This document shows positions 43,492-52,175 of a stretch of 64,000 bases of DNA, one piece after another (the first letter of the stretch is position 1; every line of letters starts with the position of its first letter). The notes beneath the pieces are model-generated. The model was given only the letters and a program-made list of their open reading frames with translations, did not search any database and was not told the origin of the DNA. The translations under genes and the position numbers were made by a program. This stretch comes from Streptomyces sp. NBC_01723. GTDB taxonomy: Bacteria; Actinomycetota; Actinomycetes; Streptomycetales; Streptomycetaceae. The stretch covers positions 2,220,001 through 2,284,000 of the forward strand of contig NZ_CP109171.1 in NCBI RefSeq assembly GCF_036246005.1, written 5' to 3'.

Positions 43492-44481
43492 TCAGCCCGT
43501 ACTGCAGGAGACGCCCGGCCAGGTCCAGTTGCCGTTGGCCTGGATGGTGGCACCCCAGTTGCTGCCACTCCCGTTCGACTTGGCGGTCAGCGTCTGCGCA
43601 CTGGGATAACTCGCGTTGACGTTCCAGGTGGACAGCACCTTCGCCGGAGAGGGCACGTTCAGCGTCACCGTCCAGTCGGCGGCGCCACTGACGGAGACGT
43701 TGAGGTTGTAGCGGTCCCCCCACCGCTGTCCGGCGGAGAGCGTGGCGGTACAGGCTCCACCGCCACCCCCTCCCCCGCCGCTGCCGTCGGGAGCCACCGC
43801 GCGGCCGGTCTGCGGGGAGATCATGCCGGAGCACAGGCCCTTGCCCGCCAGCGTCTGCGCGATGCGCGGTACGGCCGCGAGGGTGTTGGCGGGCCAGTCG
43901 TGCATGAGGATCACCTGCCCGTTGCCGAGCCGGGAGACGGCCTGCACGATCGCGTCGGTACTGGCGTTGTTCCAGTCCTGCGAGTCGACGTCCCAGATGA
44001 CCTCGGTCAGCCCGTACTTGGCCTCGACCGACCGCAGTGTGGAGTTGGTCTCGCCGTACGGCGGCCGGAAGAGCTTGGGCGTCCCGCCGCCGGCGTCCGC
44101 GATCGCCTGCTGGGTCCGGGAGATCTCCGAGTCCATCTGGGCCTGGCTGAGCTGGGTCATGTGCGGGTGGGTGTAGCTGTGGTTGGCGACCCACATGCCG
44201 GCGTCGACCTGAGCCCGGACCAGGGACGGGTTCTGGGCGGCGTACTGACCCTGGTTGAACATGGTGGCCCGCAGCCCGTTCTGCTTGAGCGCGTTGAGCA
44301 GGGCCTGGGTGCTGCCGGAGGGCCCGTCGTCGAAGGTGAGCCCGACGTAGCCGTTGCAGGCGGCGGCCTGGGCGGGGGCGGCGCCGGCGGCGACGGTGCC
44401 CGCGGCGGCCAACGCGGCGACGGTCACGCCGCTGACCAGGGAGCGCAGGGGACGCGATGACGGACGTGGTCTGGTGCGCAT
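43492..44481 (-). CDS. axeA: Secreted CE4 polysaccharide deacetylase (acetyl xylan esterase) with CBM2
   Basis: 329 residues. Sec-type signal (residues 1-40, AAPAQAA), a CE4 NodB domain with LTFDDGPSG (catalytic D51, metal D52), the metal ligands H101 and H105 (HSYTHPH), RPPYGE and MHDWPANT, then a Gly linker and a C-terminal CBM2 (about 232-329, ending [10 protein letters not shown]). It removes acetyl groups from xylan outside the cell so that xylanase can act. The gene follows the xylanase by 41 bases, the arrangement known for S. lividans xlnB-axeA. GAGGAGG ribosome site. Confidence 0.92.
   Translation of the reverse strand: MRTRPRPSSRPLRSLVSGVTVAALAAAGTVAAGAAPAQAAACNGYVGLTFDDGPSGSTQALLNALKQNGLRATMFNQGQYAAQNPSLVRAQVDAGMWVANHSYTHPHMTQLSQAQMDSEISRTQQAIADAGGGTPKLFRPPYGETNSTLRSVEAKYGLTEVIWDVDSQDWNNASTDAIVQAVSRLGNGQVILMHDWPANTLAAVPRIAQTLAGKGLCSGMISPQTGRAVAPDGSGGGGGGGGACTATLSAGQRWGDRYNLNVSVSGAADWTVTLNVPSPAKVLSTWNVNASYPSAQTLTAKSNGSGSNWGATIQANGNWTWPGVSCSTG
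43521..43723. repeat. CBM2-coding repeat, copy 1 (in axeA)
   Basis: These 203 bases match 44552-44754 in the xylanase gene at all but about 3 positions, including silent sites. Near identity at silent sites points to recent duplication or gene conversion. Confidence 0.9.
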
Positions 44482-44522
44482 ACGAGTGGTCCTCCTCGTT
44501 GCTCGTGCTGGGTTCGACCGGG

Positions 44523-45476
44523 TCAGCCGGCCGCGCAGGAGACTGAGGGCCAGGTCCAGTTGCCGTTGGCCTGGATGGTGGCACCCCAGTTGCTGCCACT
44601 CCCGTTCGACTTGGCGGTCAGCGTCTGCGCCCTGGGATAACTCGCGTTGACGTTCCAGGTGGACAGCACCTTCGCCGGAGAAGGCACGTTCATCGTCACC
44701 GTCCAGTCGGCGGCGCCACTGACGGAGACGTTGAGGTTGTAGCGGTCCCCCCACTTCTCCCCGGCGGACACCGTGGCGGTACAGGCCCCGCCGCCACCAC
44801 CACCGCCGCCACCGCCACCTCCACCGCTCGTACCGCCGACGGTGATGTTGGAACTGCCGCTGCTCTGGTAGCCCTCGGTGGCCATGATCATGTAGTAGCT
44901 GAAGTTGCCGAGCGGCATTCCGGCCCGCGACCACGCGTCGAAGTGGTTGCCGGTGGTGATGGTGCCACCGGTCCGCTTCTGCTGCCGCACGCTCCAGTAC
45001 TGGTCGAAGGTGCGGGTGCCCTCGACGGAGGGGGCGTTGTAGCGGGTCGTCTTGTAGATGTCGTAGGTGCCGCCGTCGGTGGTGACGGTGCCCTTGTACT
45101 CCCCCGTGGGCCGGTAGGTGCCCCAGTTGTCGACGATGTAGTACTCGACGAGCGGGTTCGAGGTCCACCCGTACAGGGTCAGGTACGCGTTGCCGGACGG
45201 GTTGAAACTGCCCGAGTACTGCACGGTCCTTCGCCCGCCGTTGCTCCACCCCTTGCCCGCGACGAAGTTGCCGGTGTTGCGCCACGAGGTGCTGTACTGA
45301 CCGCCCGACCCCATGTTCATGGAGACGGTGCCCTGGCTGTCGGTCCAGAACGAGTAGTAGTAGCCGTTGTTGGTGCCCTCCTGGTTGGTCGTGACGACCG
45401 TGTCGGCCCGGGCGGTACCCGGCAGCAACACCGCGACCAGCGCGGCCAGCGCGACGACCCACACTCTTCTCCGCAT
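44523..45476 (-). CDS. xlnB: Secreted GH11 endo-1,4-beta-xylanase with CBM2
   Basis: 317 residues from ATG 45476. Signal peptide 1-24 ([18 protein letters not shown]), GH11 jelly roll about 25-213 with nucleophile E111 ([10 protein letters not shown]) and acid/base E201 ([12 protein letters not shown]), a run of about 13 Gly as linker, and a CBM2 at the C terminus. It cuts the xylan backbone outside the cell. It is first of a two-gene operon with the acetyl xylan esterase. CGAAA-type elements lie upstream. In-frame ATG 45563 would add 29 residues before the signal and is unlikely. Confidence 0.95.
   Translation of the reverse strand: MRRRVWVVALAALVAVLLPGTARADTVVTTNQEGTNNGYYYSFWTDSQGTVSMNMGSGGQYSTSWRNTGNFVAGKGWSNGGRRTVQYSGSFNPSGNAYLTLYGWTSNPLVEYYIVDNWGTYRPTGEYKGTVTTDGGTYDIYKTTRYNAPSVEGTRTFDQYWSVRQQKRTGGTITTGNHFDAWSRAGMPLGNFSYYMIMATEGYQSSGSSNITVGGTSGGGGGGGGGGGGGACTATVSAGEKWGDRYNLNVSVSGAADWTVTMNVPSPAKVLSTWNVNASYPRAQTLTAKSNGSGSNWGATIQANGNWTWPSVSCAAG
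44552..44754. repeat. CBM2-coding repeat, copy 2 (in xlnB)
   Basis: Direct repeat of 43521-43723, offset 1031 bases. Recombination between the copies would delete 1031 bases, fusing the two proteins' outer parts in frame. Confidence 0.9.
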
Positions 45477-45567
45477 GCCTGTGCTTCCTCTCCTGGAGGT
45501 CCTGTAGTCCCTGGGAGGTTTCCACGACGGCGCCAGTGTTGGCCTGCACTCGTCAAGCGTCAATAGT

Positions 45568-45597
45568 TTCGGTAATTATTTCGAAAGCTTCGAGAGC
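45568..45597. promoter_or_regulatory. AT-rich upstream region of xlnB with CGAAA-type repeats
   Basis: TTTCG, then ATTTCGAAAGCTTCGAGA, lie 90-120 bases before the xlnB start. CGAAA/TTTCG boxes of this kind have been described upstream of Streptomyces xylanase genes as sites for a xylan-responsive repressor. A second palindrome is at 45700-45714. Confidence 0.5.
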
Positions 45598-45695
45598 GGA
45601 TTGACTGGAACTTAGGGACATGCGAGCAGCTCATCCACGACCAGACGCTCGCATTGGGCAGCGCTCGATTACTCGAGCACCGGCCGCGTCAGCTT

Positions 45696-46055
45696 TCATT
45701 TCGAAACTTTCGAACCAACGGCACGCACAGAGCCTCTACCGATCAGCGGGGGTCGGTGAACGAGACCGGCCCGCGCATAAGCGATCTCCCTGCTCGTGGA
45801 CTCGCCGACATACCCGCCCGGGTTGACGACCAGAACCCGGTCTGTGAGGTCGATCTTCCGCAGATGGAGGGCGCCCAGTGCGGCCTTCTGCTCCTCGGTG
45901 ATCAACTCGTCCGCTCCGTGACCCTCGGCGCCCGGGAAGACGCCTGGCGCGACGACGATGGCACCTGCGAAGGTCAGCTCCCGGATCGCCGCGCTCATCT
46001 CGTCCACGAACCGGGCAGAGCCGCAGAGGCAGACGATCTCGGGTCGGTCGGTCAC
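45696..46055 (-). CDS. Nucleoside 2-deoxyribosyltransferase-like protein
   Basis: 119 residues from GTG 46055 (GAAGGAA upstream). It opens EIVCLCGSARFVDEM, has the central ALHLRKIDLTDRVLVVNPGGYVGESTSREIAYAR typical of the Nuc_deoxyrib_tr/DUF4406 fold (Asp and Glu of the active site present). After IAYAR the family consensus (usually a GKPV-type strand) stops; the last 25 residues (LVHRPPLIGRGSVRAVG) look foreign and overlap a regulatory palindrome. The 3' end may have been rearranged. Function: possible nucleotide or NAD-linked hydrolase; unsure. Confidence 0.75.
   Translation of the reverse strand: MTDRPEIVCLCGSARFVDEMSAAIRELTFAGAIVVAPGVFPGAEGHGADELITEEQKAALGALHLRKIDLTDRVLVVNPGGYVGESTSREIAYARAGLVHRPPLIGRGSVRAVGSKVSK
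45700..45714. promoter_or_regulatory. CGAAAcTTTCG palindrome
   Basis: TTCGAAACTTTCGAA: a near-perfect palindrome 220 bases from the xlnB start, located within the last codons of the leftward nucleotide-binding-like gene. It has the same half-sites as the repeats at 45568-45597. Confidence 0.5.
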
Positions 46056-46123
46056 GGCGCAGTTCCTTCGGGTCGAACGGGAACCGTCAGTGTGCGCGTG
46101 TCCGCGATCGCGGACCGCCACGG

Positions 46124-47731
46124 TCAGGGCTCGTGGCTCACCTCCACGACCACACCGACCTCCCCCGCGTTGTCGTCCACGCACCCCTCGCCGTCGTTGA
46201 TCCGGAGCTGGACCACGCCGCCACCGCCCGCCCGGAAGGCCTTCGCCTCACCGATGGCGAGAACCGGCGCGTCGTCGGCGTCCGAGAGGCGGGTCACCAG
46301 CGTGCCGAAGGCGGCGTCGGGTACGACCTTGCAGTCGACGGCGAAGGCCAGGTCCCGGTCGCTGTCCGGGGCGTATCCGGCTGGCCCGGTCATCGGCATG
46401 CGCTCGCGGTCGACCGTCCACTCACCCCGCCCGGACCTGACCGTGACGGTGTCGCCCGCGCGGACCACCGCGTCGACGACCGTCTGCCAGCCCCCGTCGG
46501 CGCTCACGACCACTTCGTACGAGGTCACCTGGGGCGCCCCGACCGGCGAGGCCCGGGAGGTCGGCGCCGGAGCGGGCGCTTCGGCCGCGCTCCGGTCCGC
46601 GCCCTGCCCGTCGCCCTGGAAGGGCGCCACGCCCGCGAGGAGCAGCCCGCCGCTCACGACCGCGACGAGCGTGGCAGCTCCGGCGAGTGTCCCCGCCAGC
46701 CAGCGGCCGGCGCCGCCCTTGCGTGCCGGGAGCGGTGCGGAGGTGGTTTCGGCGGTACGTGCCGCCGTACCACCGAGAGGGAACGGGGGCGCCGTCAGGG
46801 TGTCCCCCGCCCGTGCCGACAGGGCGGGGACGGGGCTGACGGCCACGGTGACGGCCTCGGACGCGACAGGGCCGTCCGCCGCCTCCCCCGCCGCGACGCT
46901 CCGCAGCGCCACCGTCAGTTCGTCGGCGGTGGGACGCTCGCGCGGGTCCCTGTGCAGCAGGGCCTCGACGACCGGACGGAGCGGGCCGAGCCTGTCCGGC
47001 AGCCGCGGCTTCCCGTACACGACGGCGTGCAGGGTCGCGGCGTGCGCGGGTCTGCGGAAGGGGGACTCCCCGCCGCAGACGGTGACCAGCGTCGCCCCGA
47101 GCGACCACAGGTCGGACGCGGGGCCCGCCTCCTGCGCCGTGGCCCGTTCCGGCGCCATGTACTCGACGGAGCCGATGAGTTGACCGGCCGACGTGACCGG
47201 CTCGCCGTCCTCTTCGAGAGCGGCGATGCCGAAGTCGGTCAGCACCGCGCTCCCGTCGGGGCGCAGCAGCACGTTGGCGGGCTTCACGTCGCGGTGCAGG
47301 GCTCCCGCCAGATGGACCGCCCGGAGGGCGTCGAGCAGCTGGAGCCCGAGGCGGGCGGTGTGCTCCGGAGTGAGCGGCCCGGACCGGCTCAGGTGGGCCG
47401 CGAGCGACGGACCGCGCACCAGCTCCATCACGATCCAGAGACGGTCCTCGAATTCGACCAGGTCGTGCACCCCGACCACGTGGGGGTGCGGTACCCGCGC
47501 GACGGCCCGCGCCTCACGGACGGCACGGCGCATCCGGGCCCGGCGGCCCTCGTCGCCGCCAGCGGCGATGTGCAGTTCCTTTGCGGCGACCGGCCGGTCG
47601 AGCAGCTGGTCGTGAGCGCGCCAGACGACGCCCATGCCGCCCCTGCCCAGGACTTCGTGCAGCAGATAGCGGCCGGCGACCAGCCGCCCGGGCCCTCCGC
47701 CCACCTGCTGATCAGGAACGCCGGTCAGCAC
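46124..47731 (-). CDS. Membrane Ser/Thr protein kinase with lectin-like extracellular domain
   Basis: 535 residues. Kinase domain about 20-280: glycine loop GRGGMGVVW, K51, HRD 146-148 (ALHRDVKPAN), DFG 166-168, MAPE. One membrane helix at about 345-367. The extracellular 165 residues end in VVQLRINDGEGCVDDNAGEV, preceded by FGTLVTRL and APVLAIGEAKAF; the ND...DN.G pattern and strand order resemble the PA-IL/LecA calcium-dependent galactose-binding fold. The outer domain could sense sugars, which is interesting beside two xylan-degrading enzymes, but this is inference. No PASTA repeats. Confidence 0.88.
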   Translation of the reverse strand: MLTGVPDQQVGGGPGRLVAGRYLLHEVLGRGGMGVVWRAHDQLLDRPVAAKELHIAAGGDEGRRARMRRAVREARAVARVPHPHVVGVHDLVEFEDRLWIVMELVRGPSLAAHLSRSGPLTPEHTARLGLQLLDALRAVHLAGALHRDVKPANVLLRPDGSAVLTDFGIAALEEDGEPVTSAGQLIGSVEYMAPERATAQEAGPASDLWSLGATLVTVCGGESPFRRPAHAATLHAVVYGKPRLPDRLGPLRPVVEALLHRDPRERPTADELTVALRSVAAGEAADGPVASEAVTVAVSPVPALSARAGDTLTAPPFPLGGTAARTAETTSAPLPARKGGAGRWLAGTLAGAATLVAVVSGGLLLAGVAPFQGDGQGADRSAAEAPAPAPTSRASPVGAPQVTSYEVVVSADGGWQTVVDAVVRAGDTVTVRSGRGEWTVDRERMPMTGPAGYAPDSDRDLAFAVDCKVVPDAAFGTLVTRLSDADDAPVLAIGEAKAFRAGGGGVVQLRINDGEGCVDDNAGEVGVVVEVSHEP

Positions 47732-48115
47732 CGGTCCTCACATCCCTCTCGCTGAGAACGAGGGCAACCATACCGACACCCGACGGTCGCCCGTTCCCAA
47801 CCACCGCTGCCATATGCGGTGTTGACCGGCGGTGACCGGTACGCTCGCCCACGATCCGGGGGCCCCGCCCGGTGACACGGTCGGTCCCGACCAGCGCTGC
47901 TCCACCACCGACGGCGAGGACCTTCCCGGGACGATGTCGCTGGGCATGCGCACCGGGGTCGAGACCCACCAGCCGGGCTCGGCCGTGCTCCTGAGCGGCA
48001 CCCACCAGGCACCCAACGTGCCGCGCCCTTCTGTTGTCCATCACCCGGCCGTCGTCAGCACATCCACGGTGGAACTTGCCCGCCGAGCCGTTGCCCGCTC
48101 TAGGACCCCCCCTCG
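47732..48115. other. 384-base region without a recognised gene
   Basis: Open frames exist on both strands but their composition and content are not convincing, and no family motif was seen. It separates the kinase gene from a membrane protein gene and may mark the left edge of the accessory region. Confidence 0.4.
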
Positions 48116-49054
48116 TCAGGCAGCCCTACGGACGGCGTCCGGCGCCGGTTGGGTGGCGCCCTGCCCGGCGGCCGGTACGGGAGTCAGGGGTTCGGCGAAA
48201 GAGTCGAGCACCGTCACGCCGAACCGGCTCGCGATGGGCGCGGCCGCCATGGCCAGCGTGACAACGATTGGCGCCGTGAACTCGCCGGCGGCTCCCGTGA
48301 GTCCCAGTCCGACGGCCACGGCCACGAGGGTGCACAGGAAGAGCGACGGGACGACTACGCGGGCCTTCGGGGAGGGCATCGCCGTCGCGTCCGGGACGGC
48401 CTCCGGCACATTGGCGAGCCGGTCCGCGTCGCACACGCGGAAGTCCGCGACGAGGGCGCGCGTGCGGCTGCTGTACGCGAGAATACTGCAGATGAGCAGT
48501 ACCAGTTCGCGCTCGTGGGTTGTCCGCTCCTCGCACGCGGCGTTGCCGTGGACGAGCGCGGTGTGGTGACGCAGGGCACGGATGACGGAGGCGGTGCTCG
48601 ATACCATGGCAAGGCGGCTTCCGGGTACGGCGCCGGCGGACTCCCGATGGGCCCTGCGAGTAAGGTCCGTGCACAGCTGCTCGACCATCCGGCTCTGCCA
48701 GATGACCGGCGTCAACTTTGCCGGAGCCTTGTCGGAACGGGTGGTGAAGCTCTCCAGGACACCCACGGCCACCGCGGTAACCGTGCCCGCGGGGTCTGCG
48801 TTGCGCACGGCCAGGATGTCGATGCAGGTCAACAAGGCCGAGACCAGGATGAAGCCGAGGTAGACGCCGATTGCCCACAGCGGCGAGGTGCGCCAGTCCG
48901 AGGGGACGACGACGAGCGCGAGTGCGGCGCAGGCGAACATGCCAGGTACGGCGAAGACGAGCCGGCTCAGCGGTACCCACGTGCTGTGCGCGTGCACCTG
49001 GTGCTGGCCGGGCCTGTCTCCACACTGGCCGACGACCGGTTCACCGATCTCCAA
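48116..49054 (-). CDS. Four-TM membrane protein, hypothetical
   Basis: 312 residues. Helices at about 29-50 (RLVFAVPGMFACAALALVVV), 58-81, 233-255 (FLCTLVAVAVGLGL) and 259-282. Between them is a 150-residue soluble region (TRSDKAPAKLTPVIWQSRMV, ERTTHERELVLLICSILAYS). No family recognised. The true start may be downstream of 49054; the first 25 residues are polar and may not be translated. It lies next to the broken hsdS. Confidence 0.65.
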   Translation of the reverse strand: MEIGEPVVGQCGDRPGQHQVHAHSTWVPLSRLVFAVPGMFACAALALVVVPSDWRTSPLWAIGVYLGFILVSALLTCIDILAVRNADPAGTVTAVAVGVLESFTTRSDKAPAKLTPVIWQSRMVEQLCTDLTRRAHRESAGAVPGSRLAMVSSTASVIRALRHHTALVHGNAACEERTTHERELVLLICSILAYSSRTRALVADFRVCDADRLANVPEAVPDATAMPSPKARVVVPSLFLCTLVAVAVGLGLTGAAGEFTAPIVVTLAMAAAPIASRFGVTVLDSFAEPLTPVPAAGQGATQPAPDAVRRAA

Positions 49055-49076
49055 TTCGACGTGGTGGTGGCCAACC

Positions 49077-49922
49077 CTAAGGAGGGAGCCCGGAGCGCAT
49101 ACGCGGCCCTCTTTTCCTGAGGGCAGTCGTCGCTCCGTGACGTACAGGGTGGGGTGACTTGCTCTGCAGGATGTCCGCGGGTGCGACGAAGGCCGTACCA
49201 GGCCCAGACAGCGCGCCTTCGCCGTCCGGCTTCGGTCGTGGCTTTCCGGCGATGAGGTGGACGAGGCTTGTAAGGGGCCGTTCGGGCCAGGGCGTGCTGT
49301 CGCTCGCCTCGCGCGCGAAGTGTGCTTCGCTCAGCTTCATGGCGCACTCGGTGATACCTGCGTTCGTCGCTGCCTTCTCCTCCAGGAGCCGCATCGCTCG
49401 CAGCAGATGCGCCCTGAGTCCGGCCGGCGGGATCGGTACGGGGAGCCTTCGCAGCGCCGTCACGCTGAGCGTGCGTTGCAGGGTCGAGCCGGTGGCCTGA
49501 CGCTCGCACCACGCTCGCACCGCCGGCGATCCGAACCACAGATTCAGCCAGGCCGCCTCGTCGGGTTCCCTCGTGCGGATGACTGCGACGGTCCGCGACG
49601 CGTTCCAGTGTTGGAACTCCGCTTGCACGACCGCCGCTTCGCCCACACGGCCCACCAGGACCACGACGACGTCGCCGATCTCCAGCCGGCTGCGCCTGTT
49701 CGCTTCATGGACCCGGAAGTCGATCCGCCTGGGTTCGTCGCCGCGCAGACGTCCTCCCTGGATGTCGGCAGCGCGGATCATCGGCACACCGTCCTCGGTG
49801 TGTGCCCCGGGTCGGGTGACGCCGTACCCGATGACCTGTGCGGTCGGCAGATCACCCAGCCGTCCCACGTCCCAGCCATCGGGCAGGCGCTGCAGTCGGC
49901 CTTCCAGGTCTTCCCCCGTCAC
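49077..49922 (-). pseudogene. hsdS: Truncated type I restriction specificity subunit (hsdS)
   Basis: Starts with GTG 49922, overlapping the end of hsdM. One target-recognition domain is complete: GVPMIRAADIQGG, RLEIGDVVVVLVGRVGEAAVV and ALRRLPVPIPP with the conserved helix RAHLLRAMRLLEEKA. A second domain begins (LTSLVHLIAGKPRPKPD, FVAPADILQSK) and then runs into unrelated residues and a stop. Intact HsdS has two domains and about 400 residues, so this is cut short and, with hsdM broken as well, not functional. Confidence 0.75.
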
Positions 49923-50640
49923 AGCTCCCCCAGCAGGTCACGCAGCTCGTCCTCGAGCCGGCGTGACACCTCGAACAGGCCGAGCAGTTCGTCGGTCAGG
50001 TCGGCGGCACGCTCGGGCGCGTCGGGGAGGACGGACGGGACGAGGGGGGGCCGCAACGTGGTGCGAGGGCAGGACGTCGTACTCCGTTTCCGCGAGCTCG
50101 TCGCGGGACAGCGATCTGCACCAGCCCGGTACGTCCTCGTACGGCGCGTGGCCGGGTGCTCCGCGCCAGGCGGCGAAGGTGGCGGCGATGCGCTCCCGCG
50201 CTTCTTCGGGGACGGCTCGCCGTCCGCGCTTCACGTTCGTGGCGCTGTCACGCGCGTCGATCACGAGGACCTGCCCCGACCGGTCGTTGTGCCCCCACTT
50301 GCGATGTGGCTTCTTGATCTTGCTGAAAAGCCAAAGACTCACGGGATTGCGCACATGGGGGATCAGGCCGGCGGGCAGCTCCACGACGCCGCTGAGGACG
50401 TCGGCGTCGACGAGAGCGGCGCGGATCCGGCTCTCCGCGCCCTTGGTTGTGGAGGCGGCTCCTGTGGGCAGGAGGAGCGCGCCACGTCCGGTTGGCGACA
50501 TCTTCCGCACCACGTGCTGGGCCCAGGCGAAGTTGGCATTTCCTGCGGGCGGGAGCCCGTACGGCCAGTACGGGCCCTCGCGGAGGAACCCGTGTTCGTC
50601 CCACCCCGATTGGTTGAAGGGCCTGGCACGCTCACACATA
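49920..50640 (-). pseudogene. hsdM: Broken type I restriction DNA methylase (hsdM), N-truncated and frameshifted
   Basis: The readable part begins RPFNQSGWDEHGF where intact enzymes have NPPFN; the catalytic N-P-P-F is destroyed (ARPFN) and everything upstream, including the SAM-binding motif, is missing. It continues FAWAQHVVRKMSPTGRGALLLP and VSLWLFSKIK. After YDVLPSHHVAAP a run of seven C (G on the plus strand, 50044-50050) shifts the frame; in the other frame the family end PSVLPDAPERAADLTDELLG and DELRDLLGEL is read up to the stop at 49920. Confidence 0.8.
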
Positions 50641-50675
50641 TAACTCAGAGTGATCATTAATTTACTCTCTTCCCC

Positions 50676-50699
50676 CATACTATGGTTCACTTGAGTATG
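50676..50699. promoter_or_regulatory. Inverted repeat in AT-rich promoter region
   Basis: CATACT and AGTATG arms around a 12-base centre, inside about 80 unusually AT-rich bases (50636-50715). A promoter or operator for the ATPase gene that starts at 50730 is likely. The low GC marks a junction. Confidence 0.45.
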
Positions 50700-50729
50700 T
50701 TCGATAGGAGCAACCTTGAAAGGTGACCC

Positions 50730-52175
50730 ATGCCAGGATTCGTAGGCCGCACATCCGAGCTGGCCACCCTCAATCGCCACCTCGACCGGGTGCGCGAGGG
50801 CCGGGGCGACCAGCGTGGCCGAGCCCTGCTCCTCCGCGGCCGGCGTCGGGTCGGGAAGTCAAGACTCGTGGACCTCTTCTGCGAGCGCGCCCAGGTGCCC
50901 TACGTCGTCCACCAGGCCACCCGAGGCGAGGACGCCCACCGGGAACGGGCCCGTTTCCTCAAAGAGGTCCGCCACTCCTCGCTGCCCGACACCGCCCTCC
51001 TCACCGGTGTCACAACCGTCGCCGAGTGGGACACGGCCCTGCGCCAGCTCGCAGCCGTACTCCCGGACGACTCCCCCAGCGTCGTCGTCCTCGACGAGCT
51101 GCCGTGGATGCTCGAAGGCGACCCGGTTCTGGAAGGCACCCTGCAGACCGTGTGGGACCGGGTGCTGAGCCGGAAGCCTGTCCTGCTCATCCTCATCGGC
51201 AGCGACCTCGCCATGATGGAGCATCTGTCCGCCTACGGCCGCCCCTTCCACCAGCGAGGGGTGGAGATGGTCCTCGCGCCCCTCTCCCCAGCCGAGGTCA
51301 TGGCCATGACCGGGCTCCCCGCTGCCGACGCCTTCGACGCGCACCTGATCACCGGCGGTCTGCCTCTCGTCTGCCAGGAGTGGCGGGAGGGCGAGAGCCG
51401 CACCGAGTTCCTGTCCCGCGCCCTCGACGACCCCACCTCCCCTCTCCTCGTCTCCGCCGAGCGGGCGCTGGCCGCCGAGTTCCCGACCGCGCTTCAGGCC
51501 AGGCACGTGCTCTCCGTGATCGGCAGTGGAGAGCGGACTTTCGGGACGATCGCCGCGAAGGCCGGGGCAGCCGAGCGGCCCCTCCCGCCCGGCTCCCTCA
51601 CCCCCGCCCTGCACACCCTCACGGACAAGCGGCTGATCGCCGTCGACACTCCGCTCTCTGCCCGCCCTGGTGACCGCGACCGCCGCTACCGCGCCGCCGA
51701 CCCCTACCTGCGTTTCTGGCTCGCCTTCCTGGAGCAGGGGATCCCGGAGATCGAGCGTGGGCGCGGCCGGATCGTGGCCGAGGCGGTCGAGCGCGGTTGG
51801 ACCTCGTGGCGCGGGCGGGCGATCGAACCGGTCGTACGGGAGTCCCTGGCCCGGCTGCTGCCCGACGCCACGTGGTCGCAGGTGAGAGTGGTGGGCGGCT
51901 GGTGGCCTCGTACGAACAATCCCGAGGTCGATCTCGTGGGCGCGGACCGGTATCCAGCACGCGAGATCGGATTCGTCGGCTCGGTCAAGTGGCACGAGCG
52001 AGGCTCCTTCGACCGCCGGGCCCTGGCCTCGCTGGCCCGGGACGCCCTTGCCGTCCCAGGGGCCGACGAGGACACTCCCCTGGTCGCGGTGTCCCGCTCA
52101 GGGTTCACGGTGGATGGCCTGGCGGCGACGTACGGACCCGAGCAGCTGATGGAGGCCTGGGCTTCCCCGGTGTGA
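50730..52175 (+). CDS. P-loop ATPase with DUF234-type C-terminal domain
   Basis: 481 residues. P-loop GRRRVGKS at 37-44, Walker B VVVLDELPWML, sensor region LILIGSDLAMMEHL, a winged-helix part (VLSVIGSGERTFGTIAAKAG) and a C-terminal restriction-endonuclease-like domain with NNPEVDLVGADRY and GFVGSVKWHE (E-x-D...K-type). This is the layout of the archaeal/bacterial DUF234 ATPases (MNS clade of STAND-like NTPases), frequent on mobile DNA and suspected of roles in defence or toxin-like action. It looks intact and lies directly beside the dead type I RM genes. AAAGG ribosome site. Confidence 0.85.
   Translation: MPGFVGRTSELATLNRHLDRVREGRGDQRGRALLLRGRRRVGKSRLVDLFCERAQVPYVVHQATRGEDAHRERARFLKEVRHSSLPDTALLTGVTTVAEWDTALRQLAAVLPDDSPSVVVLDELPWMLEGDPVLEGTLQTVWDRVLSRKPVLLILIGSDLAMMEHLSAYGRPFHQRGVEMVLAPLSPAEVMAMTGLPAADAFDAHLITGGLPLVCQEWREGESRTEFLSRALDDPTSPLLVSAERALAAEFPTALQARHVLSVIGSGERTFGTIAAKAGAAERPLPPGSLTPALHTLTDKRLIAVDTPLSARPGDRDRRYRAADPYLRFWLAFLEQGIPEIERGRGRIVAEAVERGWTSWRGRAIEPVVRESLARLLPDATWSQVRVVGGWWPRTNNPEVDLVGADRYPAREIGFVGSVKWHERGSFDRRALASLARDALAVPGADEDTPLVAVSRSGFTVDGLAATYGPEQLMEAWASPV

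Noticed and set aside
43492..45549. A single 685-residue frame joining esterase and xylanase
   Set aside because: The part upstream of 44481 is out of frame with xlnB; the esterase has its own signal peptide and ribosome site, so two genes are real.
47712..48044. Leftward open frame of 110 residues upstream of the kinase
   Set aside because: No motif, overlaps the kinase start and its composition is that of non-coding GC-rich DNA.
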